Assembly: GCA_948823415.1 (NCBI GenBank)
Contig: CAQKRU010000006.1
Coordinates: 1-51,143, forward strand
Source: an uncultured Eubacteriales bacterium
GTDB taxonomy: Bacteria; Bacillota; Clostridia; Oscillospirales; Acutalibacteraceae
Length of the DNA stretch: 51,143 nt
Reading direction: 5' to 3'
Part shown: positions 6,914-13,563 of the stretch, piece after piece
Layout: the number at the start of each line of letters is the position of its first letter
Position numbering within the stretch: the stretch's first letter is position 1
Notes under the pieces: model-generated
Told to the model about the DNA's origin: nothing
Seen by the model: only the letters and a program-made list of their open reading frames with translations
Databases searched by the model: none
Program-made: the position numbers and the translations under genes

Positions 6914-9844
6914 GACTTACAAAATATATACGAGTCAGCTAAACATGACATTGACAGTTTAAACCAAATAAAGACGCCAGATAATAATATTACGGGCACT
7001 CAAAAGCGAATTTTTGACTTTGAGGCGGATGAAAAAGTTGACCCAGCGACAAAACGCCTGATTGATTTTGGAGATAGTTTAGGTGCGGATTATATAAACT
7101 CAACACAAACATTTGACAAATTTGATTTAGGTAAACAGATTAATAATGAAACAGTGAGAACCAATACAAGCCAAAATGTGAATCCAACTATACAATCGGA
7201 CAAAAATGTGCAAACTAAGCAGGCAAAAAAGAAAGGCTTTTGGAATAATTTACTTGATAGATTTTCTGAGAAAGAAGAGCCTATAGAACTTAAGATTTCA
7301 TCTGATTCACGTCCAACTTCTGTGCAAACACCAAATAATAGTACTTTACTTGGTACAGAGAAAGAACCTGCTGATAGATTTGAAAGAGACTTAATAAAGT
7401 TTGGGGAGGAACATGGAACTCCAGGTGCGGGTTCTACAAACTCAACCCGTGATTTTGAAAACTTAAGGAATTTTAATATGGGTGACCAAAAGTCTAGCGC
7501 AGATTCAACTACTACTTTTGAGAAAACAACAGCGTTTGGTAACGATAGTTTTACAAAAGGACGCTCATCAAATACCGCTATGAATTTTTCAAACCAGACA
7601 ATGTCACGCCCGCAGTACGGCCCTAATCTACCTTCGACTGAGCCTTCAGTTCCAAACGAAGGTGGGGGAGCAGGCATGGAATCTCGGTTGAAAAATGTTG
7701 CTGATGCTACTGGAAACTGGGTTTCAAGCAAGTATGATAAAGCAAAGACTGTAGTTAAATATGGCGTTGAAAATGTAGTGGGTAAAGGAGCGTCTGCAGC
7801 TAAATCTGTGTATAATAGCTTACCTTCAGGAGAGCAAATTAAAGATGGCGTGGGAAAGGCAGTGGATAAAGGAGCGTCTGCAGCTAAATCTGCATATAAT
7901 TCGGCTAAACCTGCTGTTAAAGACTTAAGTAAAGTGCGCTCGCTAGAGGGATTTACGGAGTATGCTTCTGAGCATCCGGGTGCTACTGCTGTTGGAACAC
8001 TTGCAGGGGTTGGAGGCTTGGGTATAGCTGCCACTGCCTTAGCAGGAGGGGCTGAAAAGCCGAGTGGTGCAATCATTGGTGGCAATGCCCAAAACCATGA
8101 CAATGGCGGCAATAACAACCAGGGTGGACCTGGTGGCGGCGTAGATAACTCAAGTGAAGAATCACCCGTTAATTTAAAAAAATTAATAGATTATTTAAAC
8201 ACATTACCCAAAATAGATATAAACGGTACAAATTTACCAGACTTAACTGAGGTTCCTGCTGAAGACATAGTGAATCTAAAAGAAGCTATATTTGATGCAG
8301 GAGAAAATATAAATTACGATGAGAACGACGGCAGTATTAAGATTGTAGATGAATCCAAATTTACAAATGCTGATGAAGTAAGTGCTGACGACCTTGAAAT
8401 GTTATACAACCTTGATTGTTTTCTATTGTTCAGCACACCAAAATGTTTAGTTTATGAAGTTCTCACTTGGAACGTAGATGAAGATGGCGTGCCGAAGCTA
8501 GGCGACGTCAATGACTTTGTTAAATTAGGTATAGCTAAAGTAGAGGCCAGAGTGAAACAAAATGAACATATGATATCTAACAGTGTTTGGGACTATACCG
8601 ATGATCAGCTATCTGCTAAGTATCCTGATATAGTTTCGTATGAGCTATCTCAGGACAATATTAAAAAGATAGTGGCCCTTAGGAATAAATACAACCTTAA
8701 GGTGGAGGATTTCATTAAAAAAGCGGATGACGAAGTCCCAGCCCCAGCTGACGGAGCTATGACCGCGGAGGAGATCCATGATTTTGTTGAACATTTGCGA
8801 AACGATTTTGAGTTAGATGAATTTTGGGATGCAATGTGTGGTAACGATGGGCAACTAGATGAAAAAAAAGAAGAATGCAAGAAGTTACGTAATTTCACAG
8901 ATGAGCTTAATTTTAATAAGGACGGAGTAGCTTGGAACGGATATGCTGTAGAAGAAGATGATGCGTTGACGTTGATAGACTATACAAAAAAAGCATTTTA
9001 TAGCTTTTATGAAAAAGGCAACTCAATAAAATGTGCTATTTTTACCGAAAATGTCCAAGAGTTTTTGGATGCATGTGAACGTAATAAAGGTGATGATGGT
9101 GATGATAATATAGAAACATTAGAAGCATTTGTGGCAGAACTTCAGAAAAAAAATGATAGCGGAGAAGTGGCCAAACTGCCAGACTTCCTTGCAGCGCGAG
9201 TTGTAATTTTACTAGATGCTGCAAATAAATTTATAAAGGATAAAGAGAAAGAAGCCGCAGCCGCCTCAGCTGATGAAGATGGCGGAGAACCAGCCGCATC
9301 AGCACCAGCCCCAGCCCCGGTTGCAGCGCAACCTGCAGCACCGGCACATGGACTAGTTCCAGGCGCTGAAGGCGAAAAAAAACCAGCCCCGCAACCAAAG
9401 CCTAAAAAGAAAAGGAAAAGGGGAAAAAAGAAAAAAAATATAGATGCTGATGAATCGTCAAATGTGCAAACGCAACCGGACGAAGATTTGGACGACGACG
9501 CAGGATCAGATGTAGCAGCAGCGCAAAAGGCTCCGCCATTAACGTACGAGGAAGCAATTGGCTTGGTTAATTTTCTGAAAGCCAGAAAAAATTTGCACCT
9601 GGACCCAAATAAGAACCGCAGTCAGTTAGCGTTACTAGAACGCTTTGTTAGAACTAACCTTAAAGAGCTTAGAAAAAAGAATGAGAAAAAGGATAAGAAA
9701 AAGAATGAAACAACGGTATTTAGTTTTAATGGTATACCGTTTAACGAAAAAGTAGAGGATAATGTACCACAGAAAGGTAAAACTGGATCTCAAATATTAC
9801 AAGAGGCTGCAAATGCTAACCCCGATCTTATCAATGAATCATAA
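6914..9844 (+). CDS. Downstream part of the giant repeat protein (in-frame continuation after TAG)
   Basis: The frame continues from the upstream part. The first possible start is GTG 7154, with no Shine-Dalgarno sequence, so independent translation is doubtful. From GTG 7154 it would be 896 residues; from the TAG it is 976. Modules in order: a low-complexity Asn/Ser/Thr region; two amphipathic KGASAAKS(V/A)YNS repeats; a Gly/Ala hydrophobic stretch (about 7975-8060) followed by a Gly/Asn linker; one or two units of the FL..LP...LPDL type (about 8170-8690); one copy of the 152-residue helical unit (about 8757-9235); a Pro/Ala-rich segment; a basic run PKKKRKRGKKKK (9401-9436); and a Lys-rich C-terminus. 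It reuses the upstream half's domains in reverse order. No family assignment beyond this. If the TAG is a mutation, this part is a pseudogene fragment. A strong terminator follows. Confidence 0.7.
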   Translation, partial: DLQNIYESAKHDIDSLNQIKTPDNNITGTQKRIFDFEADEKVDPATKRLIDFGDSLGADYINSTQTFDKFDLGKQINNETVRTNTSQNVNPTIQSDKNVQTKQAKKKGFWNNLLDRFSEKEEPIELKISSDSRPTSVQTPNNSTLLGTEKEPADRFERDLIKFGEEHGTPGAGSTNSTRDFENLRNFNMGDQKSSADSTTTFEKTTAFGNDSFTKGRSSNTAMNFSNQTMSRPQYGPNLPSTEPSVPNEGGGAGMESRLKNVADATGNWVSSKYDKAKTVVKYGVENVVGKGASAAKSVYNSLPSGEQIKDGVGKAVDKGASAAKSAYNSAKPAVKDLSKVRSLEGFTEYASEHPGATAVGTLAGVGGLGIAATALAGGAEKPSGAIIGGNAQNHDNGGNNNQGGPGGGVDNSSEESPVNLKKLIDYLNTLPKIDINGTNLPDLTEVPAEDIVNLKEAIFDAGENINYDENDGSIKIVDESKFTNADEVSADDLEMLYNLDCFLLFSTPKCLVYEVLTWNVDEDGVPKLGDVNDFVKLGIAKVEARVKQNEHMISNSVWDYTDDQLSAKYPDIVSYELSQDNIKKIVALRNKYNLKVEDFIKKADDEVPAPADGAMTAEEIHDFVEHLRNDFELDEFWDAMCGNDGQLDEKKEECKKLRNFTDELNFNKDGVAWNGYAVEEDDALTLIDYTKKAFYSFYEKGNSIKCAIFTENVQEFLDACERNKGDDGDDNIETLEAFVAELQKKNDSGEVAKLPDFLAARVVILLDAANKFIKDKEKEAAAASADEDGGEPAASAPAPAPVAAQPAAPAHGLVPGAEGEKKPAPQPKPKKKRKRGKKKKNIDADESSNVQTQPDEDLDDDAGSDVAAAQKAPPLTYEEAIGLVNFLKARKNLHLDPNKNRSQLALLERFVRTNLKELRKKNEKKDKKKNETTVFSFNGIPFNEKVEDNVPQKGKTGSQILQEAANANPDLINES

Positions 9845-9875
9845 ATCTAAAAAATTTAAAATTTAATATGGATTT

Positions 9876-9912
9876 ATTGTCACCTTTTAATTTGAAGGTG
9901 ACAATTTTTATT
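9876..9912 (+). terminator. Rho-independent terminator of the giant gene
   Basis: A perfect 11-bp stem (9876-9886 with 9895-9905), an 8-nt AT-rich loop and a following T-rich run. It lies 32 bp after the stop at 9844. Confidence 0.9.
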
Positions 9913-9928
9913 TCTTTGCGCTTGGGCT

Positions 9929-9957
9929 GCATTAATAAAGCCGCAAAGGCCAATACT
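9929..9957 (+). promoter_or_regulatory. Possible forespore sigma (F/G) promoter of sigG
   Basis: GCATT at 9929-9933, a 15-nt spacer, then GCCAATACT at 9949-9957. This resembles the sigma-F/G pattern (GCATA, 15 nt, GGnnAnAnT) with one mismatch in each element. In Bacillus subtilis sigG is sigma-F dependent. Assignment by eye only. Confidence 0.4.
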
Positions 9958-9993
9958 TAAGTTAAGGGCAAGCGCGAAGGGAGTTTTTATAAA

Positions 9994-10776
9994 ATGCAGT
10001 ACAACAAGGTGGAGCTCTGCGGAGTGAATACGGCGAAGCTAAAGGTGCTATCGGAGAAGGAAAAGATGGAGCTTTTGAAGGTGATGAAAACCGGCACAAA
10101 AAAAGAACGAGAAAAAGCAAGAGAAGAGCTGGTAAACGGCAACTTAAGGCTGGTGCTGAGCGTCATACAGCGCTTTACAAATAGAGGCGAAAACCTTGAT
10201 GATTTGTTTCAGGTCGGATGCATCGGGCTGATAAAGGCTATTGACAATTTTGACATTGACCTTAAGGTCCGATTTTCTACCTACGGCGTGCCAATGATAA
10301 TTGGCGAAATACGAAGATATCTGCGAGACAACAACTCAATCCGAGTAAGCCGCTCAATGCGCGATGTTGCCTACAAAGCCATGCAGGTTAAAGAGCAGAT
10401 CATCGCAACGTCGGGGCAGGAGCCTTCTGTTGATGAAATTGCAAAAAAATTAGACGTAAAAAGGGAGACTTTAGTAATTGCGTTGGAGTCCATTGTGGAG
10501 CCGATTTCTCTTTACGAGCCGGTTTTTTCTGAGGGCAGCGACACCATCTACGTTATGGACCAAGTTGGGAGCAAGAATGAGGACACCAACTGGCTGGATG
10601 AGATCGTTTTTAAGGAGTCCATTGCAAAATTGAGTGACCGCGAAAAGAAAATCTTGAGTCTGCGCTTTTTGGTGGGCAAGACTCAAATGGAAGTCGCGTC
10701 CGAAATAGGAATCAGCCAGGCGCAAGTTTCTCGATTAGAAAAATATGCGCTAGATAAAGTAAAAGGCAAAGCCTGA
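9994..10776 (+). CDS. sigG: RNA polymerase sporulation sigma factor SigG
   Basis: A 260-residue sigma-70 family protein. The N-terminus NKVELCGVNTAKL is the typical SigG opening. Region 2 carries DDLFQVGCIGLIKAIDNFD and the -10 recognition helix near FSTYGVPMIIGEIRRYLRD. Region 4 ends with the helix-turn-helix ASEIGISQAQVSRLEK. SigG drives late forespore transcription. The start is ATG 9994 with GAAGGGAG about ten bases upstream. In most spore formers sigG directly follows spoIIGA-sigE. Here that pair is 39 kb away at the other end of the window, so sigG is a stand-alone unit, set off by the terminator upstream and a new promoter downstream. Confidence 0.93.
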   Translation: MQYNKVELCGVNTAKLKVLSEKEKMELLKVMKTGTKKEREKAREELVNGNLRLVLSVIQRFTNRGENLDDLFQVGCIGLIKAIDNFDIDLKVRFSTYGVPMIIGEIRRYLRDNNSIRVSRSMRDVAYKAMQVKEQIIATSGQEPSVDEIAKKLDVKRETLVIALESIVEPISLYEPVFSEGSDTIYVMDQVGSKNEDTNWLDEIVFKESIAKLSDREKKILSLRFLVGKTQMEVASEIGISQAQVSRLEKYALDKVKGKA

Positions 10777-10805
10777 CTACAGGCATGGATACTAGGCTTA
10801 GCCGC

Positions 10806-10874
10806 CCTCCAATTTTTGTTTGCGTTGATTTAATCCTTGGGCCGGTGTATAATATACGTGTTTAAAATTGGAGG
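10806..10874. repeat. 11-bp inverted repeat spanning promoter and ribosome binding site
   Basis: CCTCCAATTTT (10806-10816) is the exact complement of AAAATTGGAGG (10864-10874), which contains the Shine-Dalgarno sequence of the transketolase gene. The left arm lies upstream of the -35, so the pairing is possible only in transcripts coming from sigG. Confidence 0.6.
10825..10853 (+). promoter_or_regulatory. Sigma-A promoter for the transketolase operon
   Basis: TTGATT (10825-10830), a 17-nt spacer and TATAAT (10848-10853). The predicted leader is only about 20 nt, ending in GGAGG. Confidence 0.85.
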
Positions 10875-10880
10875 ATGGTT

Positions 10881-11693
10881 ATGGACTGGACGAGCAAGTG
10901 TGCGGAGATTCGGCGCTTAGTTTTGAAGACGATTGGGACTTTTGGCAGCGGGCACATCGGCGGCTCGCTGTCTATTGTGGAGCTTTTGGTTGTGCTTTAT
11001 GAGAATCACATGAACATTGACCCGGAAAATCCGAATATGCCGGGCAGAGATCGCCTGATTGTGTCTAAGGGGCACAGCGGACCGGCGGTTTATTCTGTTT
11101 TGTGCAGCAAGGGTTACTTTGGTGAGGATTGGCTGCTGACGCTTAATCAGCCGGGGACGAATTTGCCAAGTCACTGCGACATGAATAGGACTCCGGGAAT
11201 CGACATGACGACAGGCTCGCTGGGGCAAGGGTTTTCTTGCGCGATGGGGATTGCGAAGGCCTCTAAAATGAGAAACGACGGAGCCACGATTTATACGATA
11301 ATTGGCGACGGGGAGAGCCAGGAAGGGCAGATTTGGGAGGCCGCGATGTTCGCCGCGCAGCATGAGCTCGACAACGTGATTGCGTTTACGGATTACAACA
11401 AATTGCAGCTGGACGGCGAAGTTTGCGAAATTTGCGACATAGCGCCGTTGGACGACAAATGGCGCGCTTTTGGCTGGAATGTGCTGGTTGTGGACGATGG
11501 TCACAATTGCGAGGCCATTGATGCGGCTATAACGTCGGCGAAGTCTTCGCAAAAGCCGTCGATGATAATCTTGAACACTGTGAAGGGCAAGGGAGTTTCC
11601 TTTGCAGAGGCCGCCGGGACGAGCAACCACAGCATGCAGGTAGCGCCGGAGACGATGGCCGCAGGGTTGGCAGAGCTAAGGGGTGAAGCGTAG
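10881..11693 (+). CDS. Transketolase, N-terminal (thiamine diphosphate binding) subunit
   Basis: A split transketolase: this half is 270 residues and binds thiamine diphosphate. Seen: the HIGGSLSIVEL opening, KGHSGPAVYSVL, TGSLGQGFS, and the GDGESQEGQIWEA thiamine-diphosphate/Mg motif followed by NKLQLDG. It transfers two-carbon units in the non-oxidative pentose phosphate pathway together with the next gene. I choose ATG 10881, six bases after GGAGG. The in-frame ATG at 10875 touches the Shine-Dalgarno sequence and is too close. The stop TAG overlaps the GTG start of the second half by one base, so the halves are probably translationally coupled. Confidence 0.93.
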   Translation: MDWTSKCAEIRRLVLKTIGTFGSGHIGGSLSIVELLVVLYENHMNIDPENPNMPGRDRLIVSKGHSGPAVYSVLCSKGYFGEDWLLTLNQPGTNLPSHCDMNRTPGIDMTTGSLGQGFSCAMGIAKASKMRNDGATIYTIIGDGESQEGQIWEAAMFAAQHELDNVIAFTDYNKLQLDGEVCEICDIAPLDDKWRAFGWNVLVVDDGHNCEAIDAAITSAKSSQKPSMIILNTVKGKGVSFAEAAGTSNHSMQVAPETMAAGLAELRGEA

Positions 11694-12637
11694 TGGAGAT
11701 GCGGCAAGTTTTGGCGGAGGAATTAGAAAAGCTGATGGCGCAGAATGAAGACATAGTGCTGCTTGATGCGGATTTGATGCGAGCAAACGGCCTTTTTAGC
11801 CTAAAGCGCAAATTTCCGGAGAGGGCAATAAACGTCGGCATAGCGGAGCAGAACATGGCTTGTGTGGCCGCGGGAATGAGCAGTTACGGGATGATCCCGT
11901 TTGTTTCTACGTTTGCGCCGTTTGCAACCAGACGCATTTGCGACCAGATCGCGATTTCGTGTGCTTACGCTCGGCAAAATGTTAAGATAATCGGCACGGA
12001 TCCGGGAATTAGCGCGGAGCTTAACGGCGGGACGCACATGAGCTTTGAGGACATCGGCGTTTTGAGGAGCATTCCGGGGATTGTGATTTTTGAGCCGACG
12101 GATGGAACTCAACTGAGAAGGGCGCTACCGCAGATTGCAGACTACTACGGCGTGGTGTATATTCGGATGATTCGCAAGTCGGCGCCGGATGTTTTTGATG
12201 AGACCTGTGATTTTGACCTGTTTAAGGCAAGCAAAATTAGGGACGGCCGGGATTTGAGCATTTTCTGTTCTGGAATAATGGTGAGTGAGACTTTGACTGC
12301 GGCGAGGAAGCTGCAAGCGAGCGGCATAGACGCTGAGATTATAAACGTACATACGATAAAGCCCATTGACCGGGCGGGGGTGGTCGCTTCTGCAAAGAAG
12401 ACTGGCGCAGCTTTGACGGTCGAGAACCATAATGTGATCGGCGGCTTAAAATCGGCCCTTTGCGAGGTCTTGATGGAAGAATGCCCCGTGCCGCTGAGGG
12501 CTGTTGGCGTGGAGGACAAATTTGGCCAGGTTGGAAGGATGCCGTACCTGAAGGAGTGCTATAATCTGCGGGCGAGCGACATTGTTGAGAAGGCTTTGGA
12601 GGTTTTATCTTTAAAAAATGGAATAAAACATGCATGA
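11693..12637 (+). CDS. Transketolase, C-terminal (pyrimidine-binding) subunit
   Basis: The 314-residue partner of the preceding gene. Seen: the pyrimidine-domain motif NVGIAEQNMACVAAGM with the conserved Glu, and a C-terminal transketolase fold (KTGAALTVENHNVIGGL). The start is GTG 11693, overlapping the previous TAG by one base, with AAGGGG about nine bases upstream; ATG 11699 is an alternative. A two-gene transketolase is common in Clostridia and archaea. It is closely followed by the tepA-like gene. Confidence 0.92.
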   Translation: MEMRQVLAEELEKLMAQNEDIVLLDADLMRANGLFSLKRKFPERAINVGIAEQNMACVAAGMSSYGMIPFVSTFAPFATRRICDQIAISCAYARQNVKIIGTDPGISAELNGGTHMSFEDIGVLRSIPGIVIFEPTDGTQLRRALPQIADYYGVVYIRMIRKSAPDVFDETCDFDLFKASKIRDGRDLSIFCSGIMVSETLTAARKLQASGIDAEIINVHTIKPIDRAGVVASAKKTGAALTVENHNVIGGLKSALCEVLMEECPVPLRAVGVEDKFGQVGRMPYLKECYNLRASDIVEKALEVLSLKNGIKHA

Positions 12638-12681
12638 TATTGCCGATTTTGCACAAGATATCTGTGGAGGTGCAAGATATC

Positions 12682-13449
12682 ATGAGCAAGAACAAGGATT
12701 TAACTGCGAACAATTCCGATGGGACGGTGGATGAGAACATAAGTGAGGCAAACCCTGGCAGCAAAATTCAGATGGAGCAAATTAGCAAAACTGGCGCCGT
12801 TGTCGTGACGAACGGGAGGCATACCATTTATTGCCTGATGATTTTTGGGACGATTGAGGGGCACGACTTTGCGGAGGATTCGGTGAAGACGACGAAGTAC
12901 GAGAGGGTGATTCCGCAGCTTGTCGCTATTGAAGAGAGCCCTTCGATTGACGGATTGCTCATTCTGCTTAACACCGTGGGGGGCGACATTGAAGCGGGGC
13001 TCTCTCTGGCGGAGCTGGTTGCTGGCATGAAAAAGCCTACGGTTTCGATGGTCATTGGAGGCGGGCATTCTATTGGGGTTCCGCTGGCTGTCTCGGCAAA
13101 GAGGACGTTTATCGCAAAGTCGGCTTCCATGATGATACATCCAGTGCGGACGACCGGCACGACTCTGGGAACTTCGCAAGCTTTTGAGTATCTTAAACGG
13201 ATGCAAAACAGGATTACCAAATTTATTACGGACAACTCAAAGATAGATTCTAAGCGCTTTTTGGAGCTGGTGACGAACACTAGCGAGCTTGATATGGACA
13301 TTGGCACGGTTTTGGAAGGCAAGGAGGCCGTTACGGAGGGGATTATTGACGAGATTGGAAATTTGTCTGACGCACTTGCGCGACTTTATGATATGATAGA
13401 TAATGAAAGGGCCGAAAAGAATTCGAATAGTGGTAGCAAGAAGGCCTAA
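12682..13449 (+). CDS. tepA: ClpP-like serine protease, TepA family
   Basis: About 255 residues in the ClpP/crotonase fold. Seen: FGTIEGH near the start, LNTVGGDIEAGLSLAE forming the oxyanion region, the nucleophile Ser in GGGHSIGVPLAVS and the catalytic His in MMIHPVRTTG. The family (TepA/YmfB) is named for stimulating protein export and degrading signal peptides in Bacillus; its exact role is not firmly known. The start ATG 12682 has GGAGG upstream at a slightly long spacing. ATG 12634, overlapping the transketolase stop, is possible but would add an uncharacteristic N-terminus. Lying next to ftsK/spoIIIE, as here, is the usual arrangement. Confidence 0.88.
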   Translation: MSKNKDLTANNSDGTVDENISEANPGSKIQMEQISKTGAVVVTNGRHTIYCLMIFGTIEGHDFAEDSVKTTKYERVIPQLVAIEESPSIDGLLILLNTVGGDIEAGLSLAELVAGMKKPTVSMVIGGGHSIGVPLAVSAKRTFIAKSASMMIHPVRTTGTTLGTSQAFEYLKRMQNRITKFITDNSKIDSKRFLELVTNTSELDMDIGTVLEGKEAVTEGIIDEIGNLSDALARLYDMIDNERAEKNSNSGSKKA

Positions 13450-13487
13450 AAGCCGCGTGGCATATGAGAAAAATTTGTGGTGTTGCC

Positions 13488-13517
13488 GTAGGGACAAGCC
13501 TTAACCGCCGTCCCTAC
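13488..13517 (+). promoter_or_regulatory. Stem-loop upstream of ftsK/spoIIIE
   Basis: GTAGGGAC (13488-13495) pairs with GTCCCTAC (13510-13517) around a 14-nt loop. There is no T-run, so it is not a standard terminator. It may be a transcript-stability or attenuation element. Confidence 0.45.
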
Positions 13518-13563
13518 CCTGGGCTTCTTGGCTGTGGCTATTAAAAAACTGCGAGGGGATATT

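Noticed and set aside
7090..8118. 342-codon minus-strand open frame
   Set aside because: Antisense of the downstream giant-gene part; no ribosome site and no recognisable protein. The plus-strand modules are clearly real.
7154..9844. Independent gene starting at GTG 7154
   Set aside because: No ribosome binding site, and the frame is open back to the TAG with related coding sequence, so it is treated as a continuation.
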